Positions 32,092 to 42,777 of a stretch of 64,000 nucleotides of DNA are shown here, one piece after another. The stretch is from positions 307,558-371,557 of the forward strand of contig MCGE01000040.1 of NCBI GenBank assembly GCA_002105175.1, given 5' to 3'. Under the pieces are notes generated by a model that did not search any database, had not been told where the DNA came from, and saw only the letters and a list, made by a program, of their open reading frames with translations. This stretch comes from Absidia repens (lineage: Eukaryota; Mucoromycota; Mucoromycetes; Mucorales; Cunninghamellaceae). Numbering within the stretch: position 1 is the stretch's first letter; every line of letters begins with the position of its first letter. A program made the position numbers and the translations under genes.

Positions 32092-32530
32092 TGTTACGGC
32101 TAATTTTGGTTATCAGGTCGTAACTGGAAATTGGTGTTGTAGGTTTTTATTTTTTAATAGAGTGAGCACCGGAACTTTTTTGGATTAAGTTCAACCGATT
32201 GTAGCTTCAAAGGCTTAAAGATATGATAGGACTAGACTTGAAAGTCCAAGCGAGGATTTATTATTTTCAAAGATGAAAATAATAAGTAGTGACTTACTGT
32301 AGATCAAGTCAAAAAAAATAAAGTGAACCGAGATTCAGACTCAGCTGTCAAAGATTCCAAAGTGTGGAATAATAGATAGCCAACAAGTTGGGAGGTTTAA
32401 AAAAACCTTTATAATAAATTTATTTAAAAAACAATAAAGATGGTGATCAAAGATAATATAAATTCCAAGATAATTTTTCTTTTTTCTTTTTGATATTTTT
32501 TGAAGGTATTTATTATAAGGTTTAAAACAT
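32092..32530 (-). mobile_element. LTR, H-related, 3' of an integrase tail
   Basis: TGTTTTAAACC...GCCGTAACA in minus orientation, about 439 bases, sharing the GTGCTCAC block and the CCGTAACA end with family H. Positioned as the 3' LTR of the integrase remnant at 32792-33063. Confidence 0.55.
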
Positions 32531-32791
32531 TGGCTCCTGACCGTCGGGTAATGAACTTGACCATTTGTTTCATCCCTTCAAGTTTCTTCGGTCATCGCCC
32601 AAGCAAACAATTCTCCAAGTCCAAGATCATCCGTGACATCCCACAGGCCACCTAAAGATGGTCCACCATCTTCTGACCACAGCTTGATAATAGTGGCTTT
32701 GTTCTTTCTCAGTAAGAGTCCAGTTCATGATTGTTTGTTAATAATCAATTTGAAGTAAAAGTTTTAATATAATTCTGTTCCGAGGCATTGA

Positions 32792-33063
32792 TCATTTTTT
32801 TTTCCAAAACACATCTGGCAGCAGGTATAGTTTCAATCGATTCCCATGTATTCGTTTTAGATGAGTCGTTTCATTGTCATAGGACTTAATCATGTATGTT
32901 CCTTTTCCTAAAACTTGATAAATTACATATACGGTATACCTTGCCAATTGTCTGATATTTTTCCTGTCCATGGATTTGGTTTGATGCCAGTGAAAAGAGT
33001 TACAAAATCGCCGAGACGAAAAGGTGGTTTCCATTGTCTTTGTTCGTTACTGATTTTTCGATC
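32792..33063 (-). pseudogene. Ty3/gypsy integrase C-terminal fragment
   Basis: Minus strand: RLGDFVTLFTGIKPNPWTGK, then after a frameshift YQVLGKGTYMIKSYDN and GNRLKLYLLPD up to a Lys-rich stop. This is the SH3-like C-terminal domain of a gypsy integrase, of another family than 17587. A chimeric LTR removes everything upstream at 33064. Confidence 0.65.
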
Positions 33064-33064
33064 T

Positions 33065-33352
33065 TATCGTATTTGTCATTTGTCATCATCCACACATATC
33101 AGATACGCGGTTATCCATCATTACCTCACACTGGCTATGTTTCACTTGGTCTACAATCAAGATCAAAGACTAATCATCTATCTATTCTATCATCTCGAAC
33201 TCTATCAATAATCCATTATCATCTATCATCATACAGTAGAAATTTATTATTCCAACAACCGCATCCCCGATTTTATTATAAAGGCTTCCATCATTTTACT
33301 GAAATAAAAATATAACTTTGTCTCACTTATTGTTGACTCTATCTCTACTAAA
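33065..33352 (+). mobile_element. Chimeric LTR: family C front, family A back
   Basis: The first half (CATCATCCACACATATCAG, then TGGCTATGTTTCACTTGG) is family C. The second half (CGATTTTATTATAAAGGC, then ATATAACTTTGTCTCAC) is family A. The switch lies in the shared GAAATTTATTATTCCAACA region. Contains an extra CAGTA at 33232-33238. Confidence 0.75.
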
Positions 33353-33849
33353 AACATTACAATCACTCTATAAAAAATAAAAGCTTACTGTATAAACACA
33401 CCCATGTTAAAAGTCAATACACAAAAATAGCCGTAACACTCAACACAATGAAAAGCTCTTCTGTGGGGTCATTTTAATTTCCGCTCATTGCTCAGCCATG
33501 CTGTAGCTATTATATGAGGAAGGAAATGACTACAGCGTTCATGAAAAATACAGATATTTGATGTTTGAAATTTTTTTTTGGTTGATATTAGAATTGGGTA
33601 GAAGTGAAAAAAAAGGAGGAGGGCACAACATGAAGCATTTAAGGATTGGAGGCCTGCGAGTGGGCAACAGGCATTGAACTTCTATACACTCGGTGGTAGT
33701 CTGGAACTCAAACCAATCCGGCAACATGTAGGTCCATGCCTATAATTTTTGAACCTAAAATATATACACCCCTAAAAATAGACGGACTTTTCATTTTCTA
33801 GGCTTTTTTTTTTCGTCATCATGAGACTCTTTTTTTTTTTTTTTAGTGG
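33353..33849 (-). repeat. Patchwork of inverted repeated segments
   Basis: 33400-33436 resembles the end of LTR-H. 33604-33737 is an inverted copy of 31003-31130. 33740-33850 is an inverted, diverged copy of 25600-25690. No intact gene. Confidence 0.55.
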
Positions 33850-34199
33850 TGTTGTAAAATGGTTTTCTGTTAAATAAACTAAGAATATAAAAATGAAAAA
33901 TAAGATGAGAATGTTGATAACCTTTATTTGATATAAATCAAACATCCTTTTATAAGGATGTGCTTGCGATATAAAACTATATAACTATTACTACGGTTTG
34001 ATATAAGGAATGGATTTCTTTTTCAAAGACATGAAAAAGTGAAATCAGATCATGACACTCATGCGTGATCGGAACTTTTGTATTGTAGCACTGGATTTGA
34101 ATTTATTTTTTATTTCAACTTGTATTGTGCCTAATGCACATCATTGTCACACTTTATTTTTAATTTTATTGCTACATTCATATGCAAAATACAACAGGA
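33850..34199 (-). mobile_element. LTR family E, copy 2
   Basis: 350 bases, matching 17851-18199. Flanks AGTGG and GAGAG do not match. It cuts the gag fragment that follows. Confidence 0.8.
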
Positions 34200-34205
34200 G
34201 AGCCT

Positions 34206-34705
34206 TCAACGTAATGGCAGCAAGAGAGGCATCGTCAAACCAACCAGCTTTTTGGGTGAGCTGGTGTAATCGAAGACCAAACTTTCATTTTTGTCCATTC
34301 CGAGGGAGAGGATGTTCATGAGGGCGGCAGTGGTGGTGTCCTTGACTGAGAATTTGTCGACCAGCATCTTCTTGGCTTGGGACCAGTTGAGATCGAGCCT
34401 TTTCATCTTGGAGGCGAACCAGACATCCACATCATCGCCAGCCATGGAGAAGTTGAGGTAGCGGGACCAGTGCTTATCCAGGTCGACGGCGCCAAGCTCC
34501 ATAACTTTTTCAAACTTGGAAATGAAGCGGTCCACGGATTCGAAGGTGGGGTGCGATTTGTTGACCATGGTTTGGCCTTCCACCTGAAGGAGGAAGCAGA
34601 GGAAGGTCCATCAACAGGTGCAGAAGAGGATGCAACTACTTCGTCAAAGAATTCATCAAGTTCCATGTTGTCAATGGAAGCAGATTGACGAGTAGTAGCA
34701 GGCAT
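34206..34705 (-). pseudogene. Retrotransposon gag fragment, relative of 15660-16355
   Basis: ATG at 34705 begins MPATTRQSASIDNMELDEFF with Ser/Pro-rich sequence; a frameshift near 34600 leads into VDRFISKFEKVMELGAVD, FSMAGDDVDVWFAS and WSQAKKMLVDKFSVKD, the same gag signature and spacing as the element at 15606. The LTR-C at 34753 lies 48 bases upstream, as a 5' LTR should. LTR-E truncates the C-terminus at about 34200. With 15660-16355 this suggests a family represented here only by gag-LTR ends. Confidence 0.7.
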
Positions 34706-34752
34706 GTTGATAGTATAGTTTGTTTTAAAAATAAAATATTCACTTAAAAAAA

Positions 34753-35027
34753 TGTAATAGTTTGTGTATACAGGTAGGTAAAGTCAATCAAGTAAGTGAT
34801 ATAACAGATATGGTTTTTATTGAATAAAATGACAGCGGGTTTTTATAGTAGAAGTATGGGAAGCGGATGTTGGAATAATAAATTTCTATGATGATAGATG
34901 ATTAATCTTTGATATTGATTGTAGATCAAGTGAAACATAGCCAGTGTAAGGTTGTACTGGAGAGTGACAAGGTACAATTGTTGGGTCGTGATGGGTAACC
35001 GCGTATCTGATATGTGTGGATGATGAC
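34753..35027 (-). mobile_element. LTR family C, 5' LTR of the gag fragment
   Basis: Minus orientation. It ends at the gag leader, and its outer tip stops at GATGATGACA, about 13 bases short of other copies. Confidence 0.7.
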
Positions 35028-35380
35028 AATCTATTTTATAGTATCTAATTTTAATCACAATAAAAATCATCGTTCACTTTCCCAAACATAAATCTCCGAT
35101 TACTCCCCCTTCCGTATATCAATTACACAAGTTAGTTGGGTTTTAAGTGTTGATTAAGTGGCTCTGTGGTGACAGGAATACAGTAAAACATTTGGTTATC
35201 TGAGTATCAATAAAATAAAATAAAATAAAAAAAGTCTAGAAGCATAGGCAGGGTTAAGTATATTGTATTCACTTCTAATTCTCACACCAAAAGTGCCCCA
35301 TGGCTTCACGGTTCCTCTAATTGGTTCCTAGCAAACATGGGATTCTAAATACTCTATGTATGTGATTGGATGGTGGGCTA
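35028..35380. other. No gene seen
   Basis: AT-rich DNA with an AAAAT/AATAAAATA run near 35210. Nothing else recognised. Confidence 0.5.
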
Positions 35381-36076
35381 CAGAGTAGAGGCGGTTATTA
35401 TGGCTGTAGGCTTTTAAGTGTGAGCTTATACTGTAGGTGTAAATTTTAGATCATTTGACAGGCAATTGCATGAGATACCAATGATTGGTTTAGTGACAAA
35501 AAAATGATTGTATAATATTTCCGAAGATGTACGGAAAATTTGAAGTCGTTTCGTTCAAAGCGAAGAAAATATTGGAACTTGATTCAATTTTGCTGATTGT
35601 AAACTCTGCCAACAATTTGAGCCCCAGAAATAAAATCCCGCTCAGCCTTATTTAATTTTTTTTTGGCTTCTTCCTTTTTTTCTCTCTTCTTTCCCTTTTT
35701 TTTTCAAAAAAAAAATTTTTTTCTTCTCGGTTTTCCGCTTGTTGTGGACCTAGTGGCCTTGGCTCGCTCATAGGACTAGTTTAGAAGGGTTTCAAAAAAA
35801 GCGATTACAAGATGCATGGGGAAACCCTTTCATTTTGATTCTAGAATCCCGAAGATCTCCTGATTAGCTTAGTTTGTCTCTTTTCTTCAATAAAACATAT
35901 CTTTACTTCAATAAAACTTGTCTTTGCTTTAAAAAATGAATGTTTGATGCAATCATGTGTGTTTAAACTTCATCATAGGTTTTCAGATCCATTTTAGAGA
36001 TCCATTTTAGAGATCCCTTTATACAGTACATATATATACTGTATATAGAACATACAGTATATGTACTGTACATCTG
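35381..36076 (+). repeat. R repeat, copy 3 (long form)
   Basis: The 5' block GCGGTTATTATGGCTGTAGGC matches 60896 onward. The 3' block has TGCATGGGGAAACCCTTTC, GATTAGCTTAGT and two CAATAAAAC motifs. It carries an extra CTGTA at 35429-35435, and four TACAGTA/TACTGTA motifs in 36010-36072. Confidence 0.7.
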
Positions 36077-36361
36077 AGATAAACACAAAAGATACAAGTA
36101 AGTGATACAATTGGTTACTCTTTTTATTTAATATTCAAACATGTCATCTTTATATCTTTTTCTATAGCTAAGTGGGTCATAATGAAATGGTTACAAATTG
36201 GGATAATTTGGAGTGATGTTGGGGAAGTAATTTAGCGGGTGATGAAGTATGAATAAAATAAGGTATAGGGTAGTATCTGTCAAAATGTCAAAATGAAGAA
36301 ATGTGGACCGGGGTATTAATAAATAAAGATGTGGAAGATGAGAAATAAATTTGGATATAAC
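36077..36361 (-). mobile_element. B-like LTR fragment
   Basis: The AAGTAAGTGATACAATTGG tip matches the inner end of B/C-type LTRs in minus orientation, and the rest is diverged. It abuts LTR-A. Confidence 0.4.
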
Positions 36362-36684
36362 TGTCGTATTTGTCATCCTCTATATTTACATTTTAAATCA
36401 ATCTATCAAATATAGCAAATGTCAGACTCAGATCAGGCACTAACTGTCATATTCAATCCCGATCTGTCAGCACACCAGTAATCATTCAATCATCTCATCA
36501 CAGTCCAATGTTTTAATCCCTCATCTCTATCTTATACAATAATACATTAGTAGTAGAAATTTATTATTCCAATAACTGCTTCCCCGATTTTATTATAAAA
36601 CCCTTCCATCATTTTACTGAAATAAAAATACAGTATAACTTTGTCTCACTTATTTGACTATCTTCTACCGCACCAACTATTACA
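36362..36684 (+). mobile_element. LTR family A
   Basis: TGTCGTATTTGTCATCC...CTATTACA, interrupting the 3' part of the MULE gene. An extra CAGTA is at 36629-36635. Flanks ATAAC and ACCGT do not match. Confidence 0.75.
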
Positions 36685-37801
36685 ACCGTACGTCCCCATT
36701 TTTCTTTCACTTGCAAAGACCTAAAAAAGGAAATTGTTTAGTATACTGTATGTCAAGTACATAACATATGGTGAACTTCAGGGAAAACGGTTGCTAACGC
36801 TTTTGCAGTTGCCATGTCTTGGCCAGGAATTATAAACTAGAAGATGGTAGTAAATTATATGGTTATTTTTGGAATGGTAACCTTTTTTAAGGCAAAATTA
36901 CCTTGGTGGTGGTCGGTTCGTTTTTTTTTTCCAAATGGCGTTCCGAAACGTTTCAAAAGCCCATTCATAATTGATGGTGGCTTCGCTGACCATGTTGATA
37001 GTTGCAGCGATGAACGTTTTGAGAGAGGTGGTGCCAGATTAGTAAAGCCTGCAATAGGAGGTCGCTGGTTTGATAGGTGGAATCGGCGGAAACAACAACG
37101 CCATACTGTCTTGTCATCTCCACTGCGTCCGGGTTGGTGATCATCATCATGCGTACTACATCGTCGCTGTCTTGTTTCAAGCTGATCACAAATCCTTGTT
37201 CCCTCATTGCTTTGATTTGCTCAGAAAAACGTTCGTCCTTGTTCATTCCATTCAAGTTTGGTCGCACATACCGTTGCTTAATGTTGTAAACGTCTTTATC
37301 CTTGATTACAATGTCATCTACAGCAAGAGTGTCGATTATTTTGGCCGGCTCAATACCACTACTGCTCATCGATATAACTTTTTGCTTTGTAGAATCGTCC
37401 ATTTTTCGAGCAGAAGGAAAAATAAAAGAGGTGGCGATAGAGCTGCTAATCATTTCATGAGAATGTTCGATGATGGATTGGCGTTCAATTAAATGCTGAT
37501 TTTTCGCGTCAACCTTCACTTTGTTGTGGGAATGAACCCGGACGATTTTCCATTCTCCAGTCTCCTTGTTGTCAGTTTTTCCGTATGCCTTCCACAAACA
37601 GGACTCGGTGGCGGTCTTGAAGGTTGTCGTTTTTCTTGATGAAGCTGTCATTCTACCACAACCGCTTCCTCTTTGGCTGCACCCATTGCTGCCTGGGTTT
37701 CCGGTGATAGCAAACCCATTTCTTCTAGCAAATGCTCTGACGTCTTTCACCATACTATCTTTGGTAGGGTAGACTTTTCCAATAAGAACTTGACTGATCA
37801 T
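36685..37801 (-). pseudogene. MULE (Mutator-like) transposase, truncated
   Basis: The ATG at 37801 starts MISQVLIGKVYPTKDSM. An N-terminal DNA-binding-like region (KDVRAFARRNGFAI, later CLWKAYG and HSHNK) precedes the MULE catalytic core: GVVVSADSTYQTSDLL (first Asp), then after a frameshift FIAATINMVSEATINYEWAF, and further on GQDMATAKALATVFPEV (second Asp). A probable intron begins near 36740, followed by VFASERKMGTY, and LTR-A cuts the rest, including the final Glu region. MULE transposases move elements with long inverted repeats and 9-bp duplications. The flank at 37880-38060 recurs at 14330. Confidence 0.75.
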
Positions 37802-37879
37802 GATAATACTAATAATAGTGGATGTAAATGTTTTGATAATAATACAAAAGCAAAAAAACACGACAGGGGATAAAGAAGT

Positions 37880-38060
37880 AAATGTCACACTTCAAATTTA
37901 AAGTGCAGTATATTTTCAACCATCGCCGATACAATGCATGGTGGTACGGTTGTTCTGTGTAATCTATCTGAGATTCCGGAGAAAAAAATTTTCTCTGAAA
38001 TTTCTCTGAAATGGAGCAATCCCGTCTGTAAACGTAACGATCGGTGGAGATATTGGAAGC
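37880..38060. repeat. MULE upstream flank, repeated at 14330
   Basis: Contains CGCCGATACAATGCATGG and GAAATGGAGCAATCCC, matched in inverted order at 14330-14511. Possibly part of the element's terminal region. Confidence 0.5.
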
Positions 38061-38148
38061 GATATGTTTGTGGTCCAAGAACGCTCAGACGATTTACTGA
38101 TATTGGGTAAAACCAGACACTAATATATGCGATGCTGGCGATACTGTA

Positions 38149-39305
38149 CAGTAACCTATTAAAAAAAAAGGTGAACATATATGGTTTTTATTTATGCAAA
38201 AAAAGTTTAAATGCCGATACAAAAAAAATAAAATAAAGCCGACTACCAACGGGTGCTCATTCCCTGCGCTCTGATGACTGCTTCCATCCTTTCAGGCATG
38301 GAATCGACGAGACCATTGAATTTTTCAGGTGTCATAGAGTCCCAGCATCTTAACTATCGCCTGTTCGAATTGTTCGATGCTCATATATGGTGACGTATTT
38401 TGATGGACTTTGAGGTTTAACTTGTACCACAGATTCTCGATCGGATTTAAATCTGGGGACATCGCCGGCCGTTCCATTTTCACTATGCCCTTGTTTTCAC
38501 GCCAGCGTTTTGAAGCCAGGCTTCGGTGAATTGGGGCACCGTCCTCCATCAATATTATGCCATTATCGTCGGGCCAAAAACGTCCAAAGGACCTTCGTAA
38601 ATCTGATCTACGATCACCTTCGCTGTAATGCGGCATTTTTTCCCATCTGGTGTCTTCCGCGTGAATACACCAAGCTCAGTCTTCCTTCCAAAGGTGATAC
38701 CACCCCAGACCATAACCGAGATCCTATTACTTTTGAATGTGGGCGCAAGGCAGGTAATATGGTACCTTTCGGCGGTTGTTCGGTAGCAATGGGGACGACG
38801 GTATGCTTTGCCTCTTTCGAAGCTTGCTTCGTCAGTCCACAACACCTTCCTCAAGTCCTTGTGTTCCTTTGCGAACTTCAACCTTGCCGCGATATGCCTA
38901 GCGTTCAGAAAGGGCTTTTTTCTTGCCACTCTGCAAAATATACCCATAGCGCGCAGATACCTACGTAATGTCGACGGATGCACTTTGACTGTCATTAGCT
39001 TTTGGTAATCCTTAAGGTTGCCACGCCGATATTCGCGCACAAGTCTCTTTAGTTGTCGAGCGTCGCGTTCTGTAAGCTTTTTTCGGTGTCCTGAACCTTT
39101 CCGGCGTTCGTGGCTTCCTGTTTCCTTAACCTTCTCGATGAACCTGAAATTCCTTCGCGATTTTAGAGGCATTCCACCCAAGTTTATGATATACGAGCAC
39201 TTCAGCCTTTTGACTTGTTGATAAAGTCATAGTTAACGAAAAAGAATAACGGTTTGCACTAGTCTGGGGGAGTACAGGTGGCGTTTTTTTTTTGATAGGT
39301 TACTG
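38149..39305 (-). mobile_element. Tc1/mariner element 1
   Basis: 1157 bases between TA dinucleotides (38147-38148, 39306-39307). Inverted termini begin CAGTAACCTAT and run into A/T runs. The left end sits in TACTGTACAGTAACC, so the target TA itself follows a TACTG. Its transposase gene is broken. Confidence 0.85.
38243..39230 (-). pseudogene. Tc1-type transposase (DD34E), frameshifted
   Basis: ATG at 39230 (MTLSTSQKAEVLVYHKLG, helix-turn-helix start). After a frameshift near 39130 comes KKLTERDARQLKRLV and VHPSTLRRYLRAMGI, the bipartite DNA-binding domain. The catalytic core has VLWTDEASF, then after a one-base loss near 38575 ILMEDGAPIHRS, and SPDLNPIENLW; 34 residues separate the second Asp and the Glu. 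Another frameshift near 38345 precedes the C-terminus with FNGLVDSMPERMEAVI, ending at TAG 38243. All three catalytic residues survive but at least three frameshifts inactivate it. Confidence 0.85.
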
Positions 39306-39960
39306 TACGTCGAAGCATGCTGCTAACAGAAAGATATCGACAAAGCCCATGAAATTGTCAAAACATTCACGCAAGCAAAGTACGTATGCATCCCATAGAA
39401 GACTTGCAAACGAAGTTTAGTTTTCGTATATATATTTTTTTTTTGCTATGTAGAAAGCGCATGCTTATACATTTGGCAAGACAATCAAGCAACGAGAAAG
39501 AATAATGATAGAAAAAGACAAGACAGAGTTTATTCAGTAGTACAGTAAATATAACACTGGCAACCAATGCTAAACTAAGATGATGACTAATTTACGTAAT
39601 AGTGTTCCCAAATTCTGAATCCAAAATAAAAAGGTTTCCCCATGCATGTTGTATATCCCTGATCTAAAACCCCCTTTAATGCTACTGTATGTCTAACACT
39701 AATCCTAGTTGAATATCACGTCATTGAGATCAATGTAGATGATGGTGTTCTGAAAAAAAAGAAGAAAGGAAGGAGGATAAAAAGTTTTAATAAAAGCATA
39801 TTCAAATGGCGATTGAAGTCACAAAATTGAAATGAAAGTTGAAAATTTGACATTATTAGGAGGTTTCTATAATAGCAATCAAGTTGGCAAATATGAGTTG
39901 AGATCACAAGTATCATAAAGGAAAGACTATAAAGAGAAGATCACATAAAATAATTTCTTT
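39306..39960 (-). repeat. R repeat, copy 4 (about 39590-39720), otherwise empty
   Basis: Minus-orientation CATGCATGGGGAAACC and GATTAG-like blocks around 39600-39720, with a TACTGTA at 39684. The rest of the interval has no recognised feature. Confidence 0.5.
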
Positions 39961-39965
39961 ATTTT

Positions 39966-40705
39966 TTTTTCAAAGATATATACAGCATGGAACTAAATGC
40001 TGGCAAAGGATAATAAACATGAATATAATATATAAGCAGTATGGAACTAAATACTGCAGAAACTGGAGAGATAATAATAATAGTAATAAAAAAGTAGCGT
40101 AAGATGATGACAAAATATATACAGGTGGGATGATAATGAAGTAAAAGAGTATGCACAAAAGGACCGAAGAGAATAAAGATATATATACAGGGGATAAGAT
40201 ATATGGTATTGTAATACTGTAAGCTTTTTTTGTTGATTTTGTTGATTTTTTGTTGTTTTTGTGATTTTTTGGGGAGATTTGGTGCATTTTTTTGGTGCTC
40301 TGTTGGCTTTTTTTTGTTTTTTGGTGGTACTGAAGGGTTTGGATAATTCATATAATTTGGGTATCGGTGTTCGGATGCATAGGTGAAAAAATATGTCTGA
40401 GGTCGTAGTTGATGGTGGTGAGGGTATCTGGACAAAAAGTGAGTTAGTGAAGTTCATACAAACATATAGTATAAGATGCAATCATAACTCTTTTTTAGTA
40501 TTTTACTTACCTTTGTCATAAGGGTATCGACCATGGCCAGGGGTATCATTATCAAAGGGTATATCATCTCCAGTTGGGCCGCCACTGCCTTGTTCCGTTC
40601 AGTACCACTCCACATCCACCTACCTTGCTTATGGACCAAGATATCCATCATGAATGCAGCCGCCCTGCCACCTCCTCCCAACCACCCTCCCTCACTCTTT
40701 GCCAT
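39966..40705 (-). CDS. Candidate two-exon gene, unrecognised
   Basis: Exon 1 (about 40705-40512) starts MAKSEGGWLGGGGRAAAF and includes VHKQGRWMWSGTERNK and MIPLAMVDTLMTK, ending at AAG|GTAAGT. An 82-base intron ends TTTGTCCAG. Exon 2 is open in two frames for over 140 codons; both have a Pro/Lys-rich start and a hydrophobic Tyr/Ile-rich tail, so the frame is unsure. In phase it would read IPSPPSTTTSDIFFHLCIR. The plus strand has a competing 194-codon frame (40533-41117) rich in Pro and Ser, judged a shadow. More exons may lie upstream (next entry). No known domain. Confidence 0.3.
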
Positions 40706-42120
40706 CTTGATCCCGCCCTCCCTCGATCCACACCGCCACGATCACTTCCCTCCTCCACATCCTCTTTTCATTCTGTCGCCGCGTATAAAAACATCCACAG
40801 ATGCCCTACCTTTTCAATCGTTTTGTTATTCAAGCCAAGTGACGCATCATCCATTTCCAAAGTCATTAACCAGCAGTGCAGATGTCTCTTTTTTTTTTTC
40901 AACCAAGTCCACCAAGATCTCCATTCCATTGAGAGTTTCCAGTGAGGCCACATTAGAAGCACCTAGCTTTAAGGTTAGGCTCGTTCATAAAAAAAAAGTA
41001 AAGGTGATTAGTATACTGTTTTATGGTTTCAAGTTTTCCTCTCTTGTTTTGATCTTACCCTTGCATTATTCCAAGTCAATGTGTATAAATAGCCTAACGT
41101 ACAGTAGATATTCCTAGGTGGATCATATTTCTCGGTATCAAATAAACAAGGTGATTAGTACAGTTCCTTCTATTCAATCCCTTCTCTCTTTTTCTATTGA
41201 TCTTACCATGATATGATGGCATGGCAACCAAGAACGGATTTCCTAAATATAATCATCGGTTCATCGGTCTCGATAAAAAATAAAGGTGATTAGTACAGTT
41301 CCTTCCATTCAATCCCTTCTCTTTTTTTCTATTGATCTTACCATGATAGTATGATGACATGCCAACCAAGAACGGATTTCCTAAATATAATCATCGGTCT
41401 CGTTAAAAAATAAAGGTGATTAGCATTACTGTTATGATGACATTCAGTGTATTTAGTGTTTCGATTTTACCTTCTCCGGATTCACTTGTCATGTCACCAC
41501 TAGGAAATAGAAGACTGTAATTAGAACTCCATCGCTGTTTTCTAACCATGTACTGTATTTTATGTAGATTTACCTTGCCTAATGTCATGGAACTATTTGA
41601 TGGGTCACAATGACTCGGGAAAAAAGGTTGATTAGTAATGACTTCAAAGACCTACAGTACTCTTTGTTTTCAACTTACCGTCCAAATAAATACACTTTCG
41701 AAATTGCCTTGAGAAGGGAGAAAGATCCAGGAAGAGAACTTGTTTGAAAAAGAAAAGAAGACAAAGGACCAACTGATGCATCACCCCAGAGATAGAAGAG
41801 ACGCCACCTACCTCTGTATAAAAAAAAGAAATGAAAAAATAAGTACAGCCACAAACATTTCCACACATGACGTTAAAACAAAAAAAGAATATGAATTCAG
41901 AAAGCAACCACAGTGATGCTTCACTCAGGAATCAAAGAACCAAGACAACAAGGAGCACTCAGAGAATGGCCAAAAGGAGACAAACAGGACTGGGATAGGA
42001 CTGCACCCACCATGGATATCCCGAAGCAAAGGCAAAGTTTCAGCGGAGTGCCCGACACGGAACATTCAGCTTCCTCGGCCCCTTCCACGTACGTCATCAT
42101 TGAGGTGGCCATGGTCTATT
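40706..42120 (-). other. Unresolved short-exon coding region
   Basis: Several minus-strand segments look like short exons with good GTAAG donors: 42119-42015 (MATSMMTYVEGAEEAECSVS), 41815-41687 (LFYLWGDASVGPLSSFLF and PGSFSLLKAISKVYLFG), about 41600-41582 (SMTLGK), about 41510-41482 (GDMTSESGEG) and about 40965-40870 (ASNVASLETLNGMEILVDLV). Phases agree for some joins (the last two; and YLFG to SMTLGK) but not for all. An ancestral multi-exon gene, possibly decayed, is likely; its product is not recognised. Confidence 0.3.
41149..41413 (-). repeat. Tandem duplication of an exon-sized unit
   Basis: Two adjacent copies of about 130 bases, each with AAGGTGATTAGTACAGTTCC, TTCAATCCC, TTGATCTTACCATGAT, CAACCAAGAACGG and ATAATCATCGG. 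In minus orientation each has a segment ending CATG|GTAAGATC, a donor-like site. A third partial start follows at 41413. Confidence 0.7.
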
Positions 42121-42210
42121 TAAAACAACAACCTACAGTATATCCATGTGGTTTTGTTAGAAGTGAGACAACGAAACTGTATATTCTTTTTTTTCAATAA
42201 CCTTACCATT

Positions 42211-42777
42211 TCAAGCAATGGTCATTGATGCAAACTTGTCCAAAAAGTCCAAGTCTACGTCATTGGCGATGGGTGGCTCGTCGATGGCCAAGGAGGAAGG
42301 AGGCAAGTCAAAGACCCCGGGCGAGTCCAGCTTCTCCACAATGCCCAAGAAGGAGGCGAGGGGCAATTGCCAGACGGAGGCAAAGGGGATCAGATGGCAC
42401 CGGGGGAACCACAGCAACAGACAGAGAAACACTTCAATCAGAAGGCCCAAAAAGGCCAAGGGGAGCACCGCCAATCTTTTCCAATGGAGGGACAGGTAAT
42501 ATTGGCACTCTGCCCCAGGAATCACCACGCAAGCCCAAAGGAAAACCGTAAAACCCCAAAGGCAAGGCTCGGGGATTAAACACGCCACGGTGGTGTGCAA
42601 CAACGCCAGGATCGCGATGGTCATCACCAGGTAAAGGTATACAAGGTGCAAGCACCGGGCGTTGGAGATCCAACAAACGATCGGTGCCATTATCACCATA
42701 AGAGTTAAGTAGCCAGAGGCCGAATACGCCAGAATGGCGAGCAGGAAAAGAAGCGCAGAGAAAGCAGATGAGATCAT
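42211..42777 (-). CDS. Small multi-pass membrane protein
   Basis: 188 codons from the ATG at 42777. Hydrophobic segments at about residues 4-22, 24-40, 42-68, 70-90 and 98-124 suggest four or five membrane passes, separated by short loops with Cys, Trp and Arg. The C-terminal 55 residues are acidic and soluble (IDEPPIANDVDLDFLDKF). The start context ATGATCTC follows a non-coding, repeat-free stretch. A GTAAGG donor comes eight bases after the stop, so 3' splicing or a slightly different end is possible. GC content is higher than in neighbours. No family is recognised; a transporter-like or MARVEL-like small protein is conceivable. The plus strand has antisense frames of lower plausibility. 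Confidence 0.5.
   Translation of the reverse strand: MISSAFSALLFLLAILAYSASGYLTLMVIMAPIVCWISNARCLHLVYLYLVMTIAILALLHTTVACLIPEPCLWGFTVFLWACVVIPGAECQYYLSLHWKRLAVLPLAFLGLLIEVFLCLLLWFPRCHLIPFASVWQLPLASFLGIVEKLDSPGVFDLPPSSLAIDEPPIANDVDLDFLDKFASMTIA

Noticed and set aside
40533..41117. 194-codon Pro/Ser-rich plus-strand frame
   Set aside because: It is antisense to exon-like segments with proper donors, and its composition is that of a shadow of a Gly/Trp-rich strand.
42218..42551. Lys/Ser-rich plus-strand frames opposite the membrane protein
   Set aside because: Antisense to a hydrophobic frame with clear membrane-segment periodicity; typical mirror composition.
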